NCBI RefSeq assembly: GCF_015207665.1
Contig: NZ_JADEWL010000038.1
Location: 1-49,501 of the forward strand
Origin: Plectonema cf. radiosum LEGE 06105
GTDB taxonomy: Bacteria > Cyanobacteriota > Cyanobacteriia > Cyanobacteriales > Nostocaceae
Direction: 5' to 3'
DNA: 49,501 nt
The position numbers and the translations under genes are program-made. The notes beneath the pieces were generated by a model, which had not been told where the DNA came from, ran no database searches, and worked only from the letters and a program-made list of their open reading frames with translations. Within the stretch, counting starts at the first letter, position 1, and every line of letters starts with the position of its first letter. This document shows, piece after piece, positions 1-6,385 of the stretch.

Positions 1-127
1 GAAGCTTTAGAAAAATTACGGGCTTTGGAGCATGATGATGTGTATGTGTTTATTGGGGAAAGGGGTCAACGCTTGACTTCTGCTTCCGTACAAAGATTGA
101 TTACTAGATTGGGGAAAAACGCAAAAC
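1..127. repeat. Terminal direct repeat, left copy (circular-contig overlap)
   Basis: Bases 1-127 are identical to bases 49375-49501, and the reading frame of the recombinase gene runs straight through the overlap. This is what an assembler leaves when it closes a circle with a 127-bp overlap, 127 being a common maximum k-mer length. I infer a circular molecule of 49,374 bp. Confidence 0.95.
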
Positions 128-309
128 TAACAGTTAAGGTACATCCCCATCAGCTACGCCATGCCTGTGGTTATTTTTTAATTAACAAAGGTGAATCCAC
201 CAGGGCTGTACAAGATTTCTTGGGTCACAGGAATATCATGCACACTGAAAGATACACCAAGTACAATGCCAATCGATTTAGAAATATTGATTGGAGTTTT
301 GAAGAGTAA
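1..309 (+). CDS. Tyrosine recombinase/integrase, 3' part (5' part at 49099-49501)
   Basis: This is the C-terminal part of a small FimB/FimE-sized tyrosine recombinase whose 5' part lies at the other end of the window. Joined across the circle the protein is 194 residues from ATG 49099. The catalytic set is complete: R53 (GLRLSE), K78 (RLKGS), H142-Q-L-R145, H168 (LGHRN) and Y177 (TERYTKY). H142 onward is encoded here. It lacks the N-terminal core-binding domain of long integrases such as XerC/D, so it is essentially a bare catalytic domain. Likely roles are plasmid multimer resolution or inversion/integration at a site not identified. The Panacea gene follows 54 bp downstream. Confidence 0.9.
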   Translation, partial: EALEKLRALEHDDVYVFIGERGQRLTSASVQRLITRLGKNAKLTVKVHPHQLRHACGYFLINKGESTRAVQDFLGHRNIMHTERYTKYNANRFRNIDWSFEE

Positions 310-362
310 ATAAGCGTGCAAGATGTTTTTGGTACAATTGTATTGTAAAGGAGGTGAAATGT

Positions 363-827
363 ATGGTTAAGGTTCAAGATATAGCTGATTACTTTATTTG
401 GTTAGCAAACTATACTGGCTCTTTTATTAGTAATCTCAAGCTGCAAAAGTTGGTTTACTACGCTCAGGCTTGGTATTTGGCGATTCATGATAAGCCTTTG
501 TTTGATGAAGATTTTGAAGCTTGGATACATGGTCCGGTTATTCCAGAACTATACAAGGAATATTGTGGATTCAAATGGAAGCCCATCTTGAAAGAAGTGG
601 AGGAGCCTTTCTTCACTGAAGAAATTAAACAATTTCTTGACGAAGTTACAGATGTGTACTTTGGTCTTGATGCTTACGAACTGGAGCAAATGACACACTC
701 TGAAGCTCCTTGGATTGAAGCTAGGGGTGATTTGCCGACCGATGCTTCTTGTAATGAGATTATTAGTAAGGAGTCAATGAGGGAGTATTTTAAGCCCCGT
801 GTCGAAGAAGAAGATTCCGCAGCCTAA
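363..827 (+). CDS. Panacea-domain (DUF4065/SocA-like) antitoxin
   Basis: A 154-residue protein with the Panacea/DUF4065 signature: a QDIADYFIWLA start, the LKLQKLVYYAQAWYLA helix, and AWIHGPVIPELYKEY. Panacea proteins are antitoxins that neutralise many unrelated toxins (PanAT pairs). The domain also occurs in SocA and phage GepA proteins. I chose ATG 363 because AAAGGAGG at 346-353 is spaced correctly for it; a GTG at 354 overlaps that ribosome site. The gene overlaps the next one by 29 bp, which supports a co-expressed two-gene toxin-antitoxin unit. A short AT-rich gap separates it from the recombinase, so it may have its own promoter. Confidence 0.85.
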   Translation: MVKVQDIADYFIWLANYTGSFISNLKLQKLVYYAQAWYLAIHDKPLFDEDFEAWIHGPVIPELYKEYCGFKWKPILKEVEEPFFTEEIKQFLDEVTDVYFGLDAYELEQMTHSEAPWIEARGDLPTDASCNEIISKESMREYFKPRVEEEDSAA

Positions 828-1236
828 GCGCAATATCCAGTCTCGTGAAGGAATAAAACCTACTTCAATCCCAAAGCGGAAGGGCATCTGCTTTTCTTAC
901 AAGTACTTCCAGAGCAATCACGATAAGTTCTCAGTTACCAACAACCAGCCAGAGTACTTAGTAGTATTTCTTGAAAGATTGAGAGATGTTAGTAACTATA
1001 GCTTCCAAGAACTTTTGAGTAATCGTAGCAAAGCGTTACGCTGTCACCCGATTGATTGGTCGGATACTACCGAATCGTGTTTTGGCATTCCAAATGAAGA
1101 TGATTTAGTAGATACGCCTTATCAATTTTCTATATCTTCTAACAAATATGGTAGGGTGCATGGATTTTTTATTGAGGAAGTCTTTTACATTGTTTGGCTT
1201 GACCCCAATCACAGATTGTACTCTGGGAAGAAATAG
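799..1236 (+). CDS. Probable toxin partner of the Panacea antitoxin
   Basis: A 145-residue protein starting at GTG 799, inside the end of the Panacea gene (29-bp overlap), which implies translational coupling. The N-terminus is basic (MSKKKIPQPKR). The C-terminal half has a compact pattern, YQFSISSNKYGRVHGFF then FYIVWLDPNHRLY. I associate this pattern with small beta-rich ribonuclease-like toxins encoded beside Panacea antitoxins, but I cannot name the family. The role as cognate toxin is inferred from position and overlap, not from catalytic residues. An alternative ATG start is not obvious in the first 30 codons. It converges with the parB-like gene, with only about 60 bp between them. Confidence 0.6.
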   Translation: MSKKKIPQPKRNIQSREGIKPTSIPKRKGICFSYKYFQSNHDKFSVTNNQPEYLVVFLERLRDVSNYSFQELLSNRSKALRCHPIDWSDTTESCFGIPNEDDLVDTPYQFSISSNKYGRVHGFFIEEVFYIVWLDPNHRLYSGKK

Positions 1237-1297
1237 AATTGAAAAAGGCAGGTTAATTGTTTAGTTTTTTAGCAGCATTGCAGAAAATGCGTCATGG

Positions 1298-1909
1298 CTA
1301 CTCATCCACCTGGGTACCCAGGTTTTTGAATTGTTCTAACGCTTCTACTGCTCCAACTTCATTTACTAGTCGGATAAAACAGAATGTCAGCGCTTCTAGC
1401 AAATCACTTCTATCCATTTCTATTCCTTCATCTGCCAAATCCATCAGCGTTCGGTTAATCTGCCTGCTCAGTTTTTTGGGAATGCGGAAAGTTGTTTGGG
1501 TATAGTCGGGATTTTCTCGTTTAGCTAATTTATCTGGTGTTTTTTTGGTAGTTGTGGGTTGTTGGGTTTCTTGCTGTTCAGATGGTTGAGTTTTTGGGTA
1601 CCCAGATGTCTCACTACTTTCTTGTCCAGTTTTAGATTCTTGAGTAGTTGACTTTTTGGATGATTGGGTTTCTTGCTGTTCGGATGGTTGGGTTGTTGGG
1701 TATCCAGATTCCTCATTGCTTTGTGCAGTTTTAGATTCTTGAGTAGCTGACTTTTTGGATGATTGGGTTTTTTGCTGTTCAGATGGTTGGGTTTTTGGGT
1801 ACCCAGATTTTTGACTACTTTCTTGTGCTGCCCCCAGGGCTTCACTAAATCTGCTCACTCGGGAAGTGCTTGAATTACTTCGCTTTTTATTTCCGCCCAG
1901 TCCTGCCAT
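1298..1909 (-). CDS. Plasmid partition RHH protein (ParB/ParG-like) with internal repeats
   Basis: A 203-residue partner of the ParA encoded just upstream. It starts MAGLGGNKKR at ATG 1909, with AGGAGG 9 bases before it, and overlaps the parA end by 55 bp. Residues about 40-125 are a low-complexity linker of three ~33-residue repeats, each containing SGYP(K/T)TQPSEQQ(E/K)TQ. The C-terminal third (TTFRIPKKLSRQINRTLMDLA...RSDLLEALTFCFIRL) looks like a ribbon-helix-helix DNA-binding domain. The expected role is binding the plasmid centromere and stimulating the ParA ATPase. The repeats carry the DNA sequence TGGGTACCCA or a one-base variant, which also occurs upstream of parA. The gene may therefore contain its own protein's binding sites. 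Confidence 0.8.
   Translation of the reverse strand: MAGLGGNKKRSNSSTSRVSRFSEALGAAQESSQKSGYPKTQPSEQQKTQSSKKSATQESKTAQSNEESGYPTTQPSEQQETQSSKKSTTQESKTGQESSETSGYPKTQPSEQQETQQPTTTKKTPDKLAKRENPDYTQTTFRIPKKLSRQINRTLMDLADEGIEMDRSDLLEALTFCFIRLVNEVGAVEALEQFKNLGTQVDE
1308..1323. promoter_or_regulatory. 16-bp perfect palindrome, candidate partition site
   Basis: ACCTGGGTACCCAGGT is a perfect 16-bp palindrome overlapping the last codons of the parB-like gene, where it encodes L-G-T-Q-V. Its core TGGGTACCCA recurs at 1595, 1796 and 2539, and with one change at 1697. Confidence 0.6.
1595..1604. promoter_or_regulatory. TGGGTACCCA site, candidate partition site
   Basis: A perfect 10-bp palindrome inside the parB-like repeat region, encoding G-Y-P. 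This is a different codon phase from the copy at 1308. Confidence 0.55.
1697..1706. promoter_or_regulatory. TGGGTATCCA, one-mismatch partition-site variant
   Basis: A degenerate copy, 102 bp from the copy at 1595 and 99 bp from the one at 1796, matching the ~100-bp tandem repeat of the coding region. Confidence 0.4.
1796..1805. promoter_or_regulatory. TGGGTACCCA site, candidate partition site
   Basis: A perfect copy of the 10-bp palindrome inside the parB-like coding region, in the first of the three protein repeats. Confidence 0.55.
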
Positions 1910-2457
1910 GCTACTTTACCTCCTCTTACCTTATATACAGGAACTCCTGATGTTACTGCATCCTTGTATGCCTTATAAAACCGAATACCCCGGCTAAAAA
2001 CTGGATACCCCTGACAATAGAGCGCTTCCATTGCTTCTTGTCCGTCTTTTTGTGGCGGTGGTGGAATCATTGTTAACAACACTCGCCAATTAGTTTCCGG
2101 TGGCAATGATTTAGCCATCAGCGCCATAGCATCTATGCCTAACAAATCAGGAGGTGTGGGAATAATAAGTAAATCGCATCCCCTAGCCAGTTCTTCCACT
2201 TCTGCTCCCGTGGGTCTAGCAGGGGTATCAAAAATTATGAATTCAAACCTCTGCTTACGCATTAATTTTGCAGCTTCCTTTTCTCCGCATACCTGAAACG
2301 GTAAATTACCAGGTCTAGCCCAAGTGGTTGCAGACCGATTTTGGTCAGCGTCAATAACTAAAGTTGCACCGTCCTCACTAAATAACGTTGCAAGGCAGAT
2401 AGCCGAAGTAGTTTTGGACACTCCGCCCTTGAAAGAACTCAGAGAGATGATTGGCAT
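1855..2457 (-). CDS. parA: ParA-family partition ATPase
   Basis: A 200-residue ParA/MinD-type ATPase with a deviant Walker A motif near its start (K10-G-G-V-S-K15-T-T), a DADQN switch motif (LVIDADQNRSATTW), and FIIFDTPA as the Walker B region. It lacks an N-terminal DNA-binding domain, so it is the short ParA type that works with a small RHH partner. I chose ATG 2457 because a purine-rich AGGGGGAG ribosome site precedes it. A longer reading from 2514 adds 19 residues with no similarity to ParA. It overlaps the parB-like gene by 55 bp, forming a two-gene operon. The TGGGTACCCA site at 2539 lies just upstream and could serve as operator, centromere or both. Confidence 0.92.
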   Translation of the reverse strand: MPIISLSSFKGGVSKTTSAICLATLFSEDGATLVIDADQNRSATTWARPGNLPFQVCGEKEAAKLMRKQRFEFIIFDTPARPTGAEVEELARGCDLLIIPTPPDLLGIDAMALMAKSLPPETNWRVLLTMIPPPPQKDGQEAMEALYCQGYPVFSRGIRFYKAYKDAVTSGVPVYKVRGGKVAWQDWAEIKSEVIQALPE

Positions 2458-2538
2458 AGCCTCCCCCTCATTAGAAATAGAAGTATCATAACGCACGCTG
2501 GTATCTGGATACACATATAATCTGGATGTATGAATGTT

Positions 2539-2548
2539 TGGGTACCCA
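2539..2548. promoter_or_regulatory. TGGGTACCCA site upstream of parA
   Basis: A perfect copy of the palindrome in the non-coding DNA upstream of parA, followed by GGT as in the copy at 1308. The position suits an operator for parAB autoregulation or part of a centromere. Confidence 0.55.
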
Positions 2549-2838
2549 GGTATTTAAGTTTATAAGAGGTCGTCGCGTCCAAAACGGGAATTTTGTACGC
2601 TAAGAAATTTAGTTAAACTCTCAAATCTTTGTTCAGATTGAGTTATAGCTTAATAGAAAAAAATAAAACTACTAATATGTTTCTCAAATTTGCTATTGAT
2701 TTCTTCATAGTAACCATGTACTATGTGAAAGTTTATCAGTATTAATTTGTGGAAAATGTGACTTACATTTGGTAAAGCCTAACAACACAGGAGATAACAG
2801 GTAAAATCGAAAACGCAAGCAAATACGTAATATAGCCG
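2549..2838. other. AT-rich divergent intergenic region, parA / SNF2 helicase
   Basis: Non-coding DNA between the leftward par operon and the rightward defence module. It should hold both promoters, but no -10/-35 pair is clear enough to mark. Confidence 0.5.
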
Positions 2839-5800
2839 ATGGTAGAGCAACTGATTGGGAAACGGATTCAAATTCCAGGGCAGTTTACTGGTGCTGTAAC
2901 TGTTGAGCAGTTTGATGTTGTTGATGATACATTACTACTGACGGTTCGCACCAAAGAAGGGGAGTTGCGCGAAGCAATTTTGAGTAATTCTGAACTGTCA
3001 GAAATTCTTGCTGCACAACAGCAAACATCAGTTGCGACTGTTGACGGTAATGGATTTTTCTTGTTTGTTGAGTCAGCACGGATAAAAACGGCGTTTGCTT
3101 ATGACCCGCATTTTGCTGTAAGTCTCAGTGGTGTACGTCCTTTACCCCACCAGATAGAAGCGGTCTACGAGAGAATTTTACCCCAAGTGCGGCTGCGGTT
3201 TTTACTTGCTGATGACCCCGGTGCGGGTAAAACAATTATGGCGGGGTTATTGTTAAAGGAATTAAAGTTACGAAATGCTATTGACCGAGTGTTAATTCTT
3301 GCACCAGCACCGCTAACGATACAATGGCAGGATGAATTACGAAGTAAGTTTTCGGAAACTTTTGAAGTTGTTAACTCAAATCTGGCGAAAAATCAGTTAG
3401 CTGGTAATCCTTGGGAAAGGTTTCGTCAGTGTATTGCTTCGATTGATTTTGCTAAACGCGAAGATATTGCCCCAGGTATTTTACAAGTAGATTGGGATTT
3501 GGTAATTATTGATGAAGCGCATAAGTGTTCGGCACGTACCCAAGGGGATGATTTACGCCGGACTGGACGTTATAAAATAGCAGAAGAATTATCAAAAATT
3601 ACAGAGAGAATTTTATTATTAACGGCTACACCACACCAAGGTGATGTCAATCAGTTCCATAATTTTTTACGGTTACTTGACCCAGAACAATTTATTTCTG
3701 ATGAAATTAATCCGCAGTTACTAAAATTAGATGATAGTCCTTGGTTTCTGCGACGAATTAAAGAGGAATTAAGAGATTTTCAGGGGCGGAAATTATTTAA
3801 AGAGAGAATTGCTAGAACTGTTCCATTTACTCTCTCTGCTGCCGAGCATCATTTGTACGAGCAAATTACTAACTATATTAATACTTATTTAGGTCAAACT
3901 AAAGGACGAAAGCAAGCAGCAGTGGCATTAGCTAGGACGGTTTTACAACGACGTTTAGCTAGTAGTTTGAAAGCAATTTTTAATTCTTTAGAAAGACGTA
4001 AACAGCGATTTACGCAACTTGTTGAGGAGTTAGATAAACTATCACCTAAAGAACAAAAACAACATTTAATTAATTTGGGTAAATTCGTTGACCCAGAGGT
4101 AGAAAGCGATGATTGCGAAGAAGAACAGTTAGAAGAATTAGCAATTGAATCCACAGTTGCAGAGCAAGTAGACCAATTGCGAGAAGAATTACGAGAATTA
4201 AATAGATTAGTTAAACTGACTCAACAAGTAATTGATATTGGCACGGAGACTAAGTTAAATCGATTTAAAGAATGTTTGTCAAAGGCTGAATTTGACGAAT
4301 TACAAGATGGTCGAGGTAAGTTATTAATTTTTACTGAGCATAGAGATACTTTAGAATATCTCAAGAAAAGTTTAAAAGAATGGGGTTATAGTACCTGCGA
4401 AATTCATGGGGGAATGAATGTTTTAGCTAGAAAAAATGCTCAGAAGGATTTTCAATTACATAAACAAATTTGTTTGGCAACAGAAGCAGCAGGTGAAGGG
4501 ATTAATTTGCAATTCTGTCGGTTAATGATTAATTATGACCTTCCTTGGAACCCCAACCGTTTAGAACAACGTATGGGCAGAATTCACCGGATTGGGCAAG
4601 AAAATAAGGTTTATATTTTTAATTTTGTGGCGGTGAATACAGTAGAAGGTCGAGTATTAGATAAGTTATTAACCAAGTTAGAAGAAATTCGCGCTGCAAT
4701 GGGGGATAGGGTTTTTGATGTCATTGGTCAATTATTACAATTAAACGATATTAGATTTGAGGAATTAGTAAGAGAAGCAACTTATACTAAAGCCAATGAA
4801 GACGAAGTTTTAGAACAAATAGAACATCTTGACCCTAAACGGTTAGATGCCTTAGAAGAAGCAACTGGTGTGGCTTTAGCAACTTCTCATGTGGATTTAA
4901 CGCAGATTCGCCGCACTCAAAGTCAAGATTATGTGTCAGAAGAACAGCGTTTAATGCCCCGTTATGTAGAAGAATTCTTTAAACGCGCCTGTGAATTTAT
5001 GCGAGTAAATTTAGATAACCGTGCGGATGGTTTGTGGCGGGTAAGTTATGTCAAAGAGGAATTTCGCTCGAATAATTTAGAAGCAGTACGCAGGTTAGGA
5101 ACACCAGATAAAGAATATTTAAAACTGACATTTTATAAAGAGCATTTAGCAGCACCAGTTCACCAAGATGCGGATTTATTATCACCCGGACATCCATTAT
5201 TTGCAGCAATTATTGAACGTTTGGATATCCAATTGTGGGATAAAATAGCACAAAAATCCGCTGTATTTATCGACGCTGATGCCAAACAACCCTACCGAAT
5301 TCACTTTTTTGAAGTCCGAGTGGCTGGTGTGGGGCGACAAGGAAAGGATACAGTTCTTAAAGCGCGGTTATGTGCAGTTGCAGAAAAATCTACGGGGGAA
5401 CTGGCATTAATTTCGCCGGATTGTCTCCATGATTTAGCCCCTGCCCAATCATATCCTGACTTGGCAATTTATCCCCCTACCCCCCAGGAACAACAAAAAG
5501 TTGAAAACTGGTTGAAAGTGAAGGTGCAACGTCCTTTAATGGATATGGAAAGGAAGCAACGCCAAAGAGAATTACAAATTCGCCAAGATTATTTACAAAA
5601 GGCGATGGAGTCTGCTATTGGGGAAGCCCAACGCACCCAGATGAAGTTAGCAGCCAAGGTTGCTGGAGGTGACGAAACCTACCGCGTAGTCAGGGACAAT
5701 GCCCAGAACAAGGTACGGTATTTGCAAGAACGATACAAAAATAAACAAAGTGAGTTGGAATATCTTAAAATAATTCGTCCTGGGCGTGTAGCATATTTAG

Positions 5801-6267
5801 GAACTGCACTAGTACATCACGCACCTGTAGAAGCATCAAACTATCCGGGGATGCAAAATGACCCAGAGGTGGAAGCTTTTGCTATGCAGTATGTGATGGA
5901 CTACGAACGCCAGCGCGGTTGGGAACCGGAAGATGTGAGCAACAAACGGGATGGTAGTGGTTTTGACATCCGTAGTCTTGGACAAGTAGATGAAGTAACG
6001 GGAGTAGCACCCGTGCGGCGAATTGAGGTGAAAGGACGGGCGCAGTGCAACCAGCAAGTTTCCCTGACAATCAATGAGTGGCGAAAAGCACAGCAGCTTA
6101 GAGATTCTTACTGGCTATATGTGGTTTGGGGATGTAATACTGATAATCCGCAGTTGTTGATGATACAAAATCCCGCTAAGGTATTGGCGGGGGATGCGAA
6201 GGAAATCAAGCAGGTGACGCGGTATATTGTAGAGGCTGAAGCGTTGCAGCGTAATGCTGTAATTTAG
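2839..6267 (+). CDS. SNF2-family helicase with C-terminal DUF3883 nuclease-like domain
   Basis: An 1142-residue SF2/SNF2 ATPase. Motif I is DDPGAGKT (125-132), motif II is DEAH (225-228), motif III is LLTATPHQGD, and motif VI is QRMGRIHRIGQ (about 577-587). A coiled helical region spans about 330-470. The last 150 residues match the DUF3883 pattern, with GSGFDIR around D1043 and IEVKG with E1063 and K1065. This D...ExK spacing suits a PD-(D/E)xK-like nuclease fold, so helicase and cleavage or recognition may sit in one chain. It resembles DISARM DrmD-type helicases, but no drmA, drmB or drmC is nearby. It heads a defence-like cluster with the DUF1156 methylase 118 bp downstream. The role in restriction of foreign DNA is inferred. 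Confidence 0.85.
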   Translation: MVEQLIGKRIQIPGQFTGAVTVEQFDVVDDTLLLTVRTKEGELREAILSNSELSEILAAQQQTSVATVDGNGFFLFVESARIKTAFAYDPHFAVSLSGVRPLPHQIEAVYERILPQVRLRFLLADDPGAGKTIMAGLLLKELKLRNAIDRVLILAPAPLTIQWQDELRSKFSETFEVVNSNLAKNQLAGNPWERFRQCIASIDFAKREDIAPGILQVDWDLVIIDEAHKCSARTQGDDLRRTGRYKIAEELSKITERILLLTATPHQGDVNQFHNFLRLLDPEQFISDEINPQLLKLDDSPWFLRRIKEELRDFQGRKLFKERIARTVPFTLSAAEHHLYEQITNYINTYLGQTKGRKQAAVALARTVLQRRLASSLKAIFNSLERRKQRFTQLVEELDKLSPKEQKQHLINLGKFVDPEVESDDCEEEQLEELAIESTVAEQVDQLREELRELNRLVKLTQQVIDIGTETKLNRFKECLSKAEFDELQDGRGKLLIFTEHRDTLEYLKKSLKEWGYSTCEIHGGMNVLARKNAQKDFQLHKQICLATEAAGEGINLQFCRLMINYDLPWNPNRLEQRMGRIHRIGQENKVYIFNFVAVNTVEGRVLDKLLTKLEEIRAAMGDRVFDVIGQLLQLNDIRFEELVREATYTKANEDEVLEQIEHLDPKRLDALEEATGVALATSHVDLTQIRRTQSQDYVSEEQRLMPRYVEEFFKRACEFMRVNLDNRADGLWRVSYVKEEFRSNNLEAVRRLGTPDKEYLKLTFYKEHLAAPVHQDADLLSPGHPLFAAIIERLDIQLWDKIAQKSAVFIDADAKQPYRIHFFEVRVAGVGRQGKDTVLKARLCAVAEKSTGELALISPDCLHDLAPAQSYPDLAIYPPTPQEQQKVENWLKVKVQRPLMDMERKQRQRELQIRQDYLQKAMESAIGEAQRTQMKLAAKVAGGDETYRVVRDNAQNKVRYLQERYKNKQSELEYLKIIRPGRVAYLGTALVHHAPVEASNYPGMQNDPEVEAFAMQYVMDYERQRGWEPEDVSNKRDGSGFDIRSLGQVDEVTGVAPVRRIEVKGRAQCNQQVSLTINEWRKAQQLRDSYWLYVVWGCNTDNPQLLMIQNPAKVLAGDAKEIKQVTRYIVEAEALQRNAVI

Positions 6268-6272
6268 TTATT

Positions 6273-6280
6273 GCGATCGC
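6273..6280. other. HIP1 octamer GCGATCGC
   Basis: Highly iterated palindrome of cyanobacterial genomes. Further copies are at 15754, 15818, 32446 and 35681. Five copies were noticed in the window. Confidence 0.9.
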
Positions 6281-6385
6281 GCAGCTTAGATTACATAGCA
6301 CAAAGTAATCCCGGTCTACAACAATTGCTTTACTTTATTTTGTTATGCTTGCATGATGTTTTATGTTTAAACAATCTAAAATCAA

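Larger units (their letters stand above)
1560..1830. repeat. ~100-bp imperfect tandem repeats within the parB-like gene
   Basis: Three imperfect units of about 99-102 bp, aligned on the TGGGTACCCA sites at 1595, 1697 and 1796. Each also shares the blocks TTTTAGATTCTTGAGTAG and TTTTTGGATGATTGGGTTT in part. They encode the serine/threonine/glutamine-rich linker of the RHH protein. Confidence 0.85.

Noticed and set aside
1-309. Truncated or broken recombinase at the window start
   Set aside because: The 5' part is present at the other end, and the frame is continuous through the 127-bp overlap.
1525-1845. Open frame on the minus strand overlapping the parB-like gene
   Set aside because: It is a second frame of the same ~100-bp tandem repeats (KPNHPNSKKPNHPKS-type repetition) and has no start signal.
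3894-4154. Minus-strand frame within the SNF2 helicase gene
   Set aside because: It lies antisense to conserved helicase sequence and has no ribosome site.
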